From Arthrobacter sp. PGP41 (GTDB lineage Bacteria > Actinomycetota > Actinomycetes > Actinomycetales > Micrococcaceae): a stretch of 64,000 bases of DNA. Made by a program: the position numbers and the translations under genes. Each line of letters begins with the position of its first letter. Position 1 is the first letter of the stretch. The notes under the pieces are model-generated. The model was not told the origin of the DNA and ran no database searches. It worked only from the letters and a program-made list of their open reading frames with translations. Of this stretch, positions 1-9,343 are shown in pieces. The DNA lies in assembly GCF_002953935.1 (NCBI RefSeq), contig NZ_CP026514.1:3286001-3350000 (forward strand), written 5' to 3'.

Positions 1-2136
1 TCACCTACTGTCCCGGACACCGTGGTGCGGGGCGCCGGCCAGATCGAACTCGTGGACGCCTCGCCTGAGCTGCTGCGGCAGCGGCTTGCGGACGGAAAGA
101 TCTACGGCACCCGCGAAGAGGCCGACGCCGCGCTTGCCGGCGTTTTCCGCATCGGCACGCTCGCCGCCCTGCGGGAGCTCGCACTGTTGTGGCTGGCTGA
201 GCGCGTGGACGCAGACCTGTCCGGCTACAAGGAATTGAAGAGGGTCAGGGAGAGCTGGCCGGCCCGGGAAAAGATCGCCGTCGGGGTGGGCGGAAAGAGC
301 CGCGACCAGGCCCTGGTGCGCAGGGCTGCAAGGATGCTCGCCGCGGCTGCCGGCGGAGAGCTCCACGTGGTCCACGTCCGCACCGGCACGGAGGCATCCG
401 CGGAGTCCGGCAAGGACCTGGCGATGCTGCGCAGGCTCACTGCGGAATTCGGCGGCGTCTTCCACGCCATCGGCGGACGGGACGTCGGGCAGGCCCTGGT
501 GGACTTTGCCAGGAGCATCAACGCCACCCAGGTCATGGTGGGGTCCCCCTCCCGCCGCTCCCCCCTACGTGGCCGGACCGGGGTGGCAGCCGGCGTGCTG
601 CGGGACGCAGGCACCATGGATGTCCACCTCATCAACCACCTTCCCGGCCCCTCCGGCGGCCAGAGGCGGACGCCTCCCCGGCTGGGGCGGCGCCGGGAGA
701 TCCCCGCGTTTGCCCTGGCGGTGGGGCTTCCCCCTGTCCTGCAGTTCGTCCTGGACCTCCTCCCCCACAACCAGCTGTCAACGGACATGCTGGTCCACCT
801 GACCGGCATTGTGGGTGTGGCCCTGCTCGGGGGGCTTTGGCCGGCCGTGGCGGCGGCCGTCGTCGCGGGGCTGATCGTTAACTACTTCAGTGTCCGGCCT
901 GTCGGGTCCCTGTCAGTCATCGATCCGGAAAACGTCCTGGCGCTGCTGATCTTTGTCCTGGTGGCGGTGGCCGTCTCGCTGGTGGTGGACCGGTCGGCCA
1001 AGCTCAGCAAGGAAGCACACATAGCCGGCGCGGAAGCCGCCGTGCTGGGTGAACTGAGCCGCAGGGCGGTCGCCGAAGGCAACAGCATCCCCGCCTTCCT
1101 TGACCAGGTCAGGGAGCATTTCCAAGTGCAAGGGACCGGGCTGTGGGCCAGGCGCGGGACCGGCAGGTCCGCGGCGTGGGAGCTCCAGGAATTCTCCGGC
1201 GAACCCCGCCCCGCTGAAGTTTCGGAGGCGGACACGGTGGAGCAACTGAACGGGGACAGGATGCTCACCCTGACGGGAAGGGAACTCTCGCAGGACGAAA
1301 GGCGGCTGCTGGCTGCCTTCGGCGCGCACCTGCTGGCCATGGTGCAGCGCGAGGAACTCTCTGCCAGCCAGCGCGAAAACCTGCGCCTGGCCGAAGGCAA
1401 CACCATGCGGACCTCCATCCTGCGGGCGGTGTCCCACGACCTGCGCACCCCCCTGGCCGGCATCAAGCTGGCCTCCAGCAGCCTGCGGGACAAAACCATC
1501 ACCTTCGGACCCGAGGAACAGGAAGAACTCCTGGCCACCATTGAACACGGCGCGGACAGGCTGGACCGGCTGGTCAGCAACCTCCTGGACATGTCCAGGA
1601 TCACGGCCGATTCCGTGGCGCCGCTCATCCGCCCCGTCTACTGGGTGGATGTGGTGGGCGAGGCATTGCGGGGAACGGACTCGGAGCGGCTCAGGGTGCT
1701 GCTGCCGGACAACATGCCCCCGGTAGATGCAGACCCGGGGATGCTGGAGCGCGTCATCGCCAACCTGGTGGAGAACGCGCTCAAGTACGCCCCGGATTCT
1801 GACGTGGTGATTGCCGGGGCGGTCGGAGGTGCGGGGAGTGCGAGAATTGGGGATGTTCCTGCCAGCGAGCTCACCGTGGTTGATCACGGCTCAGGCATCC
1901 CTGCCGACGAGGTCCTGGCGATGTTCCGCCCCTTCCAGCGCGCGGATGACACCACGCCCGGGACGGGGATCGGCCTTGGCCTGGCTGTCGCGAAGGGATT
2001 CACCGAGGCCATGGGCGGGGTCCTATTGGCTGAACCCACTCCGGGCGGGGGCCTGACCATGGTGGTCCGGCTGCCGCTCTCCACCGGCGCCGCGCCGGAA
2101 TCCGGCACAAGGGGGGCATCATGGCAGCAGTCCTGA
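1..2136 (+). CDS. kdpD: KdpD sensor histidine kinase, 5'-truncated by the window edge
   Basis: Membrane sensor kinase of the KdpDE system, which controls high-affinity potassium uptake. The frame is open from base 1 and 711 codons are visible; the KdpD P-loop N-terminal domain starts upstream of the window. Seen in order: the end of the KdpD domain (VDASPELLRQRLADGKIY), a universal-stress-like domain (about residues 95-205), hydrophobic segments of the four-helix DUF4118 region (about 235-335), a GAF-like linker, the phosphoacceptor box SHDLRTPLAGI (His near 479) and a HATPase domain with NALKYAP and GTGIGLGLAVAKG. A GTG at 22 is an internal codon, not the likely start. The stop overlaps kdpE by 16 bases, so the two are probably translated together. 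The kdpFABC genes are not in the window. Confidence 0.95.
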   Translation, partial: SPTVPDTVVRGAGQIELVDASPELLRQRLADGKIYGTREEADAALAGVFRIGTLAALRELALLWLAERVDADLSGYKELKRVRESWPAREKIAVGVGGKSRDQALVRRAARMLAAAAGGELHVVHVRTGTEASAESGKDLAMLRRLTAEFGGVFHAIGGRDVGQALVDFARSINATQVMVGSPSRRSPLRGRTGVAAGVLRDAGTMDVHLINHLPGPSGGQRRTPPRLGRRREIPAFALAVGLPPVLQFVLDLLPHNQLSTDMLVHLTGIVGVALLGGLWPAVAAAVVAGLIVNYFSVRPVGSLSVIDPENVLALLIFVLVAVAVSLVVDRSAKLSKEAHIAGAEAAVLGELSRRAVAEGNSIPAFLDQVREHFQVQGTGLWARRGTGRSAAWELQEFSGEPRPAEVSEADTVEQLNGDRMLTLTGRELSQDERRLLAAFGAHLLAMVQREELSASQRENLRLAEGNTMRTSILRAVSHDLRTPLAGIKLASSSLRDKTITFGPEEQEELLATIEHGADRLDRLVSNLLDMSRITADSVAPLIRPVYWVDVVGEALRGTDSERLRVLLPDNMPPVDADPGMLERVIANLVENALKYAPDSDVVIAGAVGGAGSARIGDVPASELTVVDHGSGIPADEVLAMFRPFQRADDTTPGTGIGLGLAVAKGFTEAMGGVLLAEPTPGGGLTMVVRLPLSTGAAPESGTRGASWQQS

Positions 2137-2792
2137 TCGTTGATGACGAGGTCCAGATCCTTCGTGCGCTCCAGATCAACCTGAACGCCAGGGGCTACTC
2201 CACCGTGACCGCGTTTACCGGCCAGAGCGCGCTGGAGCAGGCCGCGCAGCACCCGGTGGACATCATCATCCTGGACCTGGGGCTTCCCGACCTGGACGGC
2301 GTCGAAGTCATCCGCCGCCTCCGGCGCTGGAACGACGTACCCATCCTTGTCCTCTCTGCACGGCACGGATCCGAGGACAAGATCCAGGCCCTGGACGCCG
2401 GCGCGGACGACTACGTGACCAAGCCGTTCGGCATGGATGAACTCCTTGCCCGGCTCCGCGCCGCCCTGCGCCGGGGGGCACCGGGGGACTCCCCTGTTGT
2501 GAAGACGAATGACTTCACCGTTAATCTGCCGGCCAAACAGGTAACCCGCCGCGGAGTGCCCGTGCGGCTGACGCCCACCGAGTGGAACATCCTGGAAATG
2601 CTGGTCAGGAACAGCGGCGCCCTGGTCACGCACGAGGAAATCCTCACGCAGGTGTGGGGCCCCGGTTACGCGGGCGAGACGGCCTACCTGCGGGTATACC
2701 TCGCACAGTTGCGGCGGAAGCTCGAACTGGATCCGGCCAATCCCCGGCACCTGCTCACGGAAACCGGGCTGGGGTACCGCTTCCAGGAGTGA
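2121..2792 (+). CDS. kdpE: KdpE response regulator (OmpR family)
   Basis: Response regulator paired with KdpD. It is 223 residues, normal for the family. The receiver domain has the acidic pair near the N-terminus (VDDE), the phosphoacceptor Asp in IILDLGLPDLDG, and the conserved Lys in VTKPFGMDELL. The C-terminal half is a winged helix ending in LLTETGLGYRFQE, the usual OmpR-family terminus. The ATG lies inside the end of kdpD, which points to translational coupling. The protein presumably activates potassium-transport promoters under potassium limitation or osmotic stress; the transporter operon directly downstream is a plausible target. Confidence 0.95.
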   Translation: MAAVLIVDDEVQILRALQINLNARGYSTVTAFTGQSALEQAAQHPVDIIILDLGLPDLDGVEVIRRLRRWNDVPILVLSARHGSEDKIQALDAGADDYVTKPFGMDELLARLRAALRRGAPGDSPVVKTNDFTVNLPAKQVTRRGVPVRLTPTEWNILEMLVRNSGALVTHEEILTQVWGPGYAGETAYLRVYLAQLRRKLELDPANPRHLLTETGLGYRFQE

Positions 2793-2850
2793 CCGTCCAG
2801 CACCGGCGAGCCCCTGTTCCGCTGCACCCTGCACTGCTGTAGCAGAGGCG

Positions 2851-2867
2851 TTAAGAAAGCATTAAGA
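2851..2867 (+). promoter_or_regulatory. Direct repeat TTAAGA-N5-TTAAGA, candidate KdpE site
   Basis: In the 198-base gap between kdpE and the transporter operon, TTAAGA occurs at 2851 and again at 2862. The 11-base period is the spacing typical of tandem half-sites for OmpR-family winged-helix regulators. Its place upstream of potassium-transport genes suggests KdpE, but that assignment is inference. Confidence 0.35.
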
Positions 2868-2990
2868 TCCCCGGAAACGCCCGTTGGACAAGACCTGCCC
2901 GGTGTTACGCTCCGGTGGTTATCAGCACAGTGCCGCGCCTGGAAACGGGGACCGCGTGCCCTCATCCGGCAGTAAAGAAAGACACGTCCC

Positions 2991-4973
2991 TTGACGGCTT
3001 CCGCCCAGTTCTCCATCCCCGCCACCGTTCCCAACCCCGAACGCGAGACAGTGCCCGGCAACGCGTTCACCCGCTGGCTGCTTGAGCACCGGGTGCACCA
3101 GCCTGTCGGCCCGGAAGCAGCAGAAGCCCATGCCCCGCAGCATCGCTGGTGGAAGGTCATGTGCCTCACCGGGGTGGACTACTTCTCAACCCTGTCCTAC
3201 CTTCCCGGCATTGCCGCCCTGGCCGCCGGTGCACTGTCTCCGCTCGCCACCCTGCTGATCGTGGCCCTGACCCTGCTCGGAATGCTGCCCATGTACAGGC
3301 GGGTGGCCAAGGAAAGCCCCCACGGGCAGGGGTCCGTGGCCATGCTCGAACGGCTCCTGCCGTTCTGGCGGGGAAAGGTCTTCGTGCTGATCCTGCTCGG
3401 CTTCGTGGCCACGTCCTGGATCGTCACCATCACCCTGTCAGCCGCCGACGCCACCGTGCACCTGCTCGAAAACCCGTTCCTGCCCCACTTCCTGGAAGGC
3501 CAGGCCGTCGCGATCACCGTGGTCCTGCTGCTGATCCTGGGCGGGGTGTTCCTCATGGGTTTCTCCGAAGCCGTGGCCGTGGCAATCCCGCTGGTGGCGG
3601 TGTTCCTGCTGATGAATGCCGTGATCATCGGGGCAGGAGTCGTCGAGATCTTCACTACTCCGGGCGCTTTGAGCGGCTGGACCGGCGCCCTCACCTCCTC
3701 CGGCGGAGGTTTGGGCGGGGTCATCGGCCCGGCCCTCATGGCATTCCCCCTGCTGGTCCTGGGGCTGTCAGGCTTCGAGACCGGCGTCAGCATGATGCCC
3801 CTGGTGGCGTCCAAAGGCGCAACTCCGGAAGAGAAGCTCGCCGGCCGGATCAAGAACACCCGCAAGCTCCTGACCGCAGCGGCGGTAATCATGAGCGTCT
3901 ACCTGATCGGCAGCAGCTTCGTCACCACGGTGCTGATCCCTGCCGAACAGTTCCAGGCCGGGGGCGAAGCGAACGGCCGTGCGCTGGCGTACCTTGCCCA
4001 CGAAAAGCTCGGCAACGGTTTCGGTTCCGTCTATGACATCAGCAGCATCCTCATCCTCTGGTTCGCCGGCGCCTCCGCGATGGCCGGGCTGATCAACATC
4101 GTGCCGCGCTACCTGCCCTCCTACGGCATGGCCCCGGACTGGTCCCGCGCCGTCCGCCCGGTGGTGCTGGTCTACACGGCCATCAGCATCCTGATCACCA
4201 TCGGTTTCAAAGCGGACGTCAACGCCCAGGCCGGCGCCTACGCCACCGGAATCCTGGCCATGATGGTCTCCGGCGCCATCGCCGTCACCATCTCCGCCAT
4301 CCGCCGGAAGCAGCGCGCGGCATCCATCGGTTTCACTGTGCTCACGCTGGTGATGCTCTATGCGCTGGCCGCCAACGTGATCGAGAAACCGGACGGCATC
4401 ACCATCTCCGCGTTCTTCATCCTCGGCATCATTGCCATCTCCCTCGTCTCCCGCGTCAGCCGCACCACGGAGCTGCGCGTGGACAAAATAGAGTTCGACG
4501 ACGGCGCGCGCCGCTTCATCAGCGACACGCTTGAGTACGACGGCAGGATCAACCTGATCGCCAACCGTCCGCAGGACCGGGACGGCGCCGAGTACAGGGA
4601 CAAGGAAGCGGTGCAGCGGGAGAACAACCCCGTGCCCGGCACCGCTGATGTCATCTTCCTGGAAATCGACATCACCGACCCCTCCGAGTTCAGCGACACC
4701 CTGGAAGTCCGTGGCGTGGAAGTGGACGGCCACAGGATCCTGCGGGCCAACAGCCCCGCTGCCCCCAACGCCATCGCCGCGATCCTCCTTGCACTGCGCG
4801 ACGGCACGGGTGTCAAACCGCACGCCTACTTCGAGTGGTCCGAAGGAAACCCCCTGGCCCACCTGATGCGCTACCTTCTCCTGGGCCGCGGGGACACCGC
4901 CCCGGTGGTCCGGGAAATCATCCGCGAAAACGAACCCGACCCGGACCGCCGCCCGGGCATCCACGTAGGATGA
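2991..4973 (+). CDS. APC-superfamily transporter, probable potassium uptake (KimA/Kup-like)
   Basis: A 660-residue membrane transporter. The first conserved segment (about residues 60-110) reads [18 protein letters not shown] and is followed by [12 protein letters not shown], a pattern seen in APC permeases of the KimA type. About twelve hydrophobic segments fill residues 60-490. The last 170 residues are hydrophilic and look like a cytosolic domain, as in KimA/Kup relatives. The start is TTG at 2991 with AAGAAAG about 10 bases upstream. It overlaps ktrB by 4 bases (ATGA), and kdpDE lies upstream, so potassium is the best substrate guess. An amino-acid permease remains possible, as automated annotation often labels such proteins. 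Confidence 0.75.
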   Translation: MTASAQFSIPATVPNPERETVPGNAFTRWLLEHRVHQPVGPEAAEAHAPQHRWWKVMCLTGVDYFSTLSYLPGIAALAAGALSPLATLLIVALTLLGMLPMYRRVAKESPHGQGSVAMLERLLPFWRGKVFVLILLGFVATSWIVTITLSAADATVHLLENPFLPHFLEGQAVAITVVLLLILGGVFLMGFSEAVAVAIPLVAVFLLMNAVIIGAGVVEIFTTPGALSGWTGALTSSGGGLGGVIGPALMAFPLLVLGLSGFETGVSMMPLVASKGATPEEKLAGRIKNTRKLLTAAAVIMSVYLIGSSFVTTVLIPAEQFQAGGEANGRALAYLAHEKLGNGFGSVYDISSILILWFAGASAMAGLINIVPRYLPSYGMAPDWSRAVRPVVLVYTAISILITIGFKADVNAQAGAYATGILAMMVSGAIAVTISAIRRKQRAASIGFTVLTLVMLYALAANVIEKPDGITISAFFILGIIAISLVSRVSRTTELRVDKIEFDDGARRFISDTLEYDGRINLIANRPQDRDGAEYRDKEAVQRENNPVPGTADVIFLEIDITDPSEFSDTLEVRGVEVDGHRILRANSPAAPNAIAAILLALRDGTGVKPHAYFEWSEGNPLAHLMRYLLLGRGDTAPVVREIIRENEPDPDRRPGIHVG

Positions 4974-6442
4974 GCCTGCGCAGGAGCGGCCCGCCGCCGT
5001 CGAATTCCCCGAACGCCGGGAACCCCGGCACGGAACCGGCCAACGTCGCCGCAATCCAGAAGATGCTCCGGGACGCCAGGAGCGGGAAGGAAAGCAGAAA
5101 GGACAACTTTGTCCGCCGCCTGCTGACCCACCCCGTCAGGGCCGTCCCGGTGGCCTTCCTGCTGGTCATCTTCACCGGCGGGGCCCTGCTGATGATCCCG
5201 GCAGCCCGGCAGGACGGGGGCTCCGCGGAGTTCATCGACGCCCTGTTCACCTCCGTCTCCGCCGTCTGCGTCACGGGCCTTATCACCGTAGACACCGCCA
5301 CCTACTGGACACCGTTAGGGCAGGGCATCATCCTGGGCCTCATCCAGGTAGGCGGGTTCGGCATCATGACCCTGGCAACGCTCCTGGCACTGCTGGTCCG
5401 CAAGAGCATCGGCCTGCGCGGCCAGCTCGTGGCCCAGTCCGAGACCCACACCCTGAACCTGGGGGACGTCCGGGCGGTGCTGCTCCGGGTGGCAAAAATC
5501 ATGCTCACCTTCGAGGCCGCAACAGCCTTAATCCTGACCGCCCGGTTCTGGATCGCTTACGACCAGAACCCTGCCACCGCCCTGTGGCATGGGCTGTTCC
5601 ATGCCATCTCAGCGTTCAACAACGCGGGCTTTTCCCTCTTCAGCGACAACCTGATCGGCTTCGCCGAAGACCCGTGGATCATCGTTCCGGTCTGCCTGGC
5701 CGTTATTGCCGGCGGGCTCGGCTTCCCGGTCATCATCCAGCTCACCCGCGCCGAGGTGGCGCCGAAGAACTGGTCTGTCCACCTGCGCCTGACCATCTAC
5801 GGAACGCTGCTGCTCCTGGTGGCCGGTTTCGCACTGTTCGCGGCCTTCGAGTGGAACAGGAACGAAACCCTGGGCCCGCTTTCCCTGACGGGCAAGATCC
5901 TGGGCTCCTTCGCAGGCAGCGTCTTTCCCCGCACCGCCGGCTTCAACAGCATCGACTACGGTGCCGCTGCCCCGGAAACGCTGATGGTCACCAACATCCT
6001 GATGTTCATCGGCGGCGGAAGCGCCGGTACCGCCGGCGGTATCAAGATCACGACGTTCCTGGTGCTGGGCTTCGCCATCTGGAATGAAGTCCGCGGCCGC
6101 GACCAGGTGACCATCGCCCACCGCTCCATCAGCTCGTCCTCCCAGCGGCAGGCCCTGTCCGTCGCACTGCTGGGGATCGCCGCCGTCGTCATTGGAACCA
6201 TGCTCCTGCTGATGTTCACGGACTACAGCCTGGAAAAGGTCCTATTCGAATCCATCTCCGCGTTCGCCACCGTGGGCATGAGCACCGGCATCACGTACGA
6301 CCTTCCCCCGGCAGCGAAATGGGTGCTCATGGCGCTGATGTTCACCGGGCGCATCGGAACGGTGGCCGTGGCTTCCGCCCTGGCCCTGGCGGCCCGCCCG
6401 CGCCTGTTCCGGCTGCCGGAGGAACGGCCCATCATCGGCTGA
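4970..6442 (+). CDS. ktrB: TrkH/KtrB-family potassium channel subunit
   Basis: Membrane pore subunit for potassium uptake, 490 residues. The four pore-loop segments carrying the selectivity-filter glycines can all be read: VCVTGL, AFNNAGF, PRTAGF and [10 protein letters not shown]. The ATG at 4970 overlaps the previous stop as ATGA; an upstream extension of the frame lies inside the transporter gene and is rejected. The residues before the first membrane segment are charged. No KtrA/TrkA-type RCK gene adjoins it, so the gating partner must be encoded elsewhere, or the C-terminal domain of the upstream transporter is involved; the latter is speculation. Confidence 0.9.
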   Translation: MSLRRSGPPPSNSPNAGNPGTEPANVAAIQKMLRDARSGKESRKDNFVRRLLTHPVRAVPVAFLLVIFTGGALLMIPAARQDGGSAEFIDALFTSVSAVCVTGLITVDTATYWTPLGQGIILGLIQVGGFGIMTLATLLALLVRKSIGLRGQLVAQSETHTLNLGDVRAVLLRVAKIMLTFEAATALILTARFWIAYDQNPATALWHGLFHAISAFNNAGFSLFSDNLIGFAEDPWIIVPVCLAVIAGGLGFPVIIQLTRAEVAPKNWSVHLRLTIYGTLLLLVAGFALFAAFEWNRNETLGPLSLTGKILGSFAGSVFPRTAGFNSIDYGAAAPETLMVTNILMFIGGGSAGTAGGIKITTFLVLGFAIWNEVRGRDQVTIAHRSISSSSQRQALSVALLGIAAVVIGTMLLLMFTDYSLEKVLFESISAFATVGMSTGITYDLPPAAKWVLMALMFTGRIGTVAVASALALAARPRLFRLPEERPIIG

Positions 6443-6559
6443 CCCCGCCAGCGCCGGTACGAGGATCCGGGTGGGAGCCGGAAAGAAATATGTCTCCTGT
6501 TTGCCCATGACCGGCATGCCAGCCTTAGACTTTTGGCAATTGCGAGAGCTGGGGGCCAT

Positions 6560-6967
6560 GTGGAAGAACAGAGCGTTTGCCTGGTCATAGAAGATGACCC
6601 GGACATCCGTGGATTGATCACCGCCGTGCTGGGCCGTGCAGGATTCAAGGTGCTGGCCGCCGAGTCCGGAGCCGAGGGAATTGCCGCGTGCACCGCCGCC
6701 GGCCCATCCCTGTCCCTGATTACCCTTGACGTCGGCCTGCCGGACATGGACGGTCATGAAGTTGCCCGGGCCCTGCGGGAAGTGAGCCAGGCGCCGCTGC
6801 TGTTCCTCACCGCCAGGTCAGAAGAAGAGGACGTCCTTTCCGGGATGGCATCAGGAGCCGCTGCCTACATCACCAAGCCTTTCCTTCCACGGGCTTTGAA
6901 GGAAGCGGCCCTCGGCCTGGCGGGGCGCCAGGACCATACAAAGCTTCCGGCAACGGGGAAACCCTAA
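6560..6967 (+). CDS. Single-domain response regulator
   Basis: A 135-residue stand-alone receiver: EDDPD near the N-terminus, phosphoacceptor Asp in LDVGLPDMDG, Thr in LFLTARS and Lys in YITKPFLPRAL. There is no output domain. GTG at 6560 is preferred because a GGGGG block lies about 7 bases upstream; TTG at 6533 is possible but lacks one. No kinase is adjacent, so it may be an orphan acting through protein contacts. It follows ktrB by 117 bases on the same strand. Confidence 0.85.
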   Translation: MEEQSVCLVIEDDPDIRGLITAVLGRAGFKVLAAESGAEGIAACTAAGPSLSLITLDVGLPDMDGHEVARALREVSQAPLLFLTARSEEEDVLSGMASGAAAYITKPFLPRALKEAALGLAGRQDHTKLPATGKP

Positions 6968-7092
6968 CCGTTGTAATAATGGCCCTGGTGTTGCGTCCAT
7001 CACATTCAGCCCCTACTCTGATTGAGGCTTAAGAAACAGGCCATAGCAAGAAGCTGCAGCGTCGCAGCCAATGCCGGGGAAGGCTTTACAAC

Positions 7093-7440
7093 TTGAATTC
7101 CAAGCTGAACATTGTTGTCCGTGTAGATCTCGACCACGCCAGGGCCTTGGTGATTGCCAAGGGGCACGTCACCATCCACAGCGTCAACGCCCTTTATGTA
7201 GTAGTTAAACGCGCCAATTCCTTGCGGAATGGCCTCGACCTGAAGCTGGACATTTCCCACGCCCGGGTGGACCCGGAAGCGCTGGAAATGCTCCATGCGT
7301 CCTCCGCAACACACCACCTGCCGGCCAAGATCGATCCGGAGCAGGCACCCTGTACCATCAGCGTCCTGGCACCGCGCGCAGACGCCGGGGCCGGCCGCCG
7401 CGCCGCTTATTCGATTTCGCCGGCCCTCATCGCCGCCTAG
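7093..7440 (+). CDS. Hypothetical protein, possibly STAS-like
   Basis: 115 residues. The first 70 alternate strands and helices around VDLDHARALVIAKGHVTIHS and LKLDISHARVDPEALEML, which resembles the sheet/helix rhythm of STAS-type domains, though I see no diagnostic phospho-Ser motif. The tail is Ala-rich and probably disordered. The start is TTG at 7093 with GGGGAAGG about 10 bases upstream. It converges on the PAS-GGDEF-EAL gene. The function is not recognised. Confidence 0.55.
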   Translation: MNSKLNIVVRVDLDHARALVIAKGHVTIHSVNALYVVVKRANSLRNGLDLKLDISHARVDPEALEMLHASSATHHLPAKIDPEQAPCTISVLAPRADAGAGRRAAYSISPALIAA

Positions 7441-7523
7441 GCACCTAAGGCAACGCACCCGAAGCGCCCAATCGTCGGGCCAGGGAGCCAGCCGCAACCT
7501 TATCCTTCGTGTTCCACGCCTGT

Positions 7524-7561
7524 GAGTGCAGCTGTATCCGAATAGACGGGTAGCTGCACTC
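7524..7561. terminator. Hairpin between convergent genes
   Basis: GAGTGCAGCT at 7524-7533 is exactly complementary to AGCTGCACTC at 7552-7561, with an 18-base loop. It lies just 3' of both convergent genes, so a bidirectional terminator is the natural reading. There is no U-tract. Confidence 0.45.
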
Positions 7562-7567
7562 CCGGCT

Positions 7568-9343
7568 TCACTGAAAGTCCTTGCCACCCCCAGGGTGTGC
7601 ATCCAGCCATTCCTTGAGGCGCGGCGCCGGAAGTGGGCGGCTGAAATGGAAGCCCTGGGCAAGATCGCAGCCCATCTCCTTGAGGGTTCGCAACTGGCCG
7701 GACGTTTCCACTCCTTCGGCAACGGCCCGCAGGCCCACCGCATGCGCCAGCTCTATGCAGCTGCCCACGATCGCGGCGTCTCCGTGGTCCGAGTCCAGTC
7801 CGCCTATGAAGGAGCGGTCGATCTTCAATTCGTCTATCGGGAATTTCTTCAGGTAGGTCAGGCTGGAGTAGCCGGTGCCGAAGTCGTCCACGGCAAGGCC
7901 CACGCCCAGCTTCTTGAGGGCAGTCAGCGACTCGAGGGCGGCGCCGGGATCCGCCATCAGGGCTGTTTCCGTGATTTCCAGGAGCAGTACGGCAGGGTCG
8001 ATCCGGGCAAGCCGGAGGGCATCTTCCACCATCGTCACCAACCCGGGGTCATTCAGCTGCCGGGCTGACAGGTTGACCGCAACGTCGAGCTCCGCGGCAC
8101 GGCGCCCCTCGCGGCGCCAGCTGGCTGCCTGCCTGAGGGTTTCATCCAGGACCCACGCGCCCAGGGGCCGCACCAGGCCTGATTCCTCGGCCATGGTGAT
8201 GAATTCCGACGGCGGCAGCAGCCCGCGCGTCGGGTGCTGCCACCTGACCAGCGCCTCCACTCCGCTGGCATGGCCGGTACGCAGGTCCACGCGAGGCTGG
8301 TAGTGGACGCGCAGGTCACCGTCACTGATCCCCCGGCGCAGCTCTCCGAGGGCGCGGAGCCGGTCCACGGTGGGGTCTGATTCCGCGTGCTGGTGAATCT
8401 CCCAGCGGTTGCGGCCGAGCGCCTTTGCTCGGAACATGGCGATATCGGCACGGCGGACAAGGTCGTCAAGGTTTTCCGGCTCATTCCCGGATACCGCCAC
8501 TCCAATGCTGGCGGAGGTAACGATCTCCAGGCCCTCGAGCAGGATCGGGGCGCTGAGGACGTCCAGGATCCTGGCCGCGAGTGCTGTTGCTTCCTCGGCG
8601 GACCCGAACACGTCCAGCACCAGGAACTCGTCCCCGGAAAGCCGCGCCACGGTGCGCGATTCGCCAGCGGCCGGCGCCAGGCGCTGTGCCACGGACTTCA
8701 GGAGCTCGTCCCCTGCCGCGTGGCCAAGGCTGTCATTCACGGCCTTGAAATGGTCAAGGTCAATAAAAAGGGCAGCCAAGGTGCCGCCGGCTGGCGGGCG
8801 ATCCGCCAGGACCGTCTTGAGCTTGGCTTTCAGCCCCGCCCGGTTGGGGAGCCCGGTCAGGGCATCGTGGAACGCGAGGTGCTGCAGTTCCGTTTCGGCC
8901 TGCGCCCGCCGGGCTTCGGATTCCTCGGCCTCCCGCAGGGCGGACACCAGTTCCTTTTCGTACATCCGGCGTTCGTGGGCGCTGAAGATGATGACGCGGA
9001 CACTGGCGGCATGTTGCGGGGAGCCGGGAGACCTCGAGGCCGAGAGCAGCGCGGCGCGGCGCCGTCCGTCAGCGGCAATAATCTCTACGGCTATTTCCGA
9101 AATGGCTCCGGCAATGCCCAGCTGCGGAATACAGTGCGTGGAATATAGCATTTGGTCGCCGACGGGCATCAGGGACTGCAGCCGGGTTCCCAGGAGTTCC
9201 GTAGGGGCATAACCCGACCAGTGCGCAAAGGTTTCATTGACCGCGGTGATACTCCCGCCGTCGTCCGTTACCAGGTAGCCGCACGGCGCCTTGTGGAACA
9301 GTGACTCGAAGTCCGCCGGCCCGCCGGCCTGGGCGCCGGTCAC
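7568..9343 (-). CDS. PAS-GGDEF-EAL cyclic-di-GMP protein coupled to RsbQ-like hydrolase
   Basis: A 591-residue cytosolic signalling protein. Residues about 12-125 form a PAS domain of the RsbP kind (APCGYLVTDDGG, LYSTHCIPQL); a short coiled coil covers about 125-155. A diguanylate-cyclase domain follows with SGDEF at 236-240. The EAL domain (about 335-585) has VEALVRW, VNLSARQL, EITE, VDDFGTGYSSL, LKIDRSF and AEGVET, so all phosphodiesterase residues look intact. The start is GTG at 9343, overlapping the hydrolase stop as GTGA; a longer open frame upstream lies inside the hydrolase gene. In B. subtilis, RsbQ works with the PAS domain of RsbP to report energy stress. Here the same pair appears wired to cyclic-di-GMP turnover, which is inference from gene order and PAS similarity. 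Confidence 0.9.
   Translation of the reverse strand: MTGAQAGGPADFESLFHKAPCGYLVTDDGGSITAVNETFAHWSGYAPTELLGTRLQSLMPVGDQMLYSTHCIPQLGIAGAISEIAVEIIAADGRRRAALLSASRSPGSPQHAASVRVIIFSAHERRMYEKELVSALREAEESEARRAQAETELQHLAFHDALTGLPNRAGLKAKLKTVLADRPPAGGTLAALFIDLDHFKAVNDSLGHAAGDELLKSVAQRLAPAAGESRTVARLSGDEFLVLDVFGSAEEATALAARILDVLSAPILLEGLEIVTSASIGVAVSGNEPENLDDLVRRADIAMFRAKALGRNRWEIHQHAESDPTVDRLRALGELRRGISDGDLRVHYQPRVDLRTGHASGVEALVRWQHPTRGLLPPSEFITMAEESGLVRPLGAWVLDETLRQAASWRREGRRAAELDVAVNLSARQLNDPGLVTMVEDALRLARIDPAVLLLEITETALMADPGAALESLTALKKLGVGLAVDDFGTGYSSLTYLKKFPIDELKIDRSFIGGLDSDHGDAAIVGSCIELAHAVGLRAVAEGVETSGQLRTLKEMGCDLAQGFHFSRPLPAPRLKEWLDAHPGGGKDFQ

Noticed and set aside
2793..2990. A cyclic-di-AMP riboswitch before the potassium transporter
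   Set aside because: Such RNAs precede potassium genes, but I could not find the conserved core blocks in the 198-base gap.
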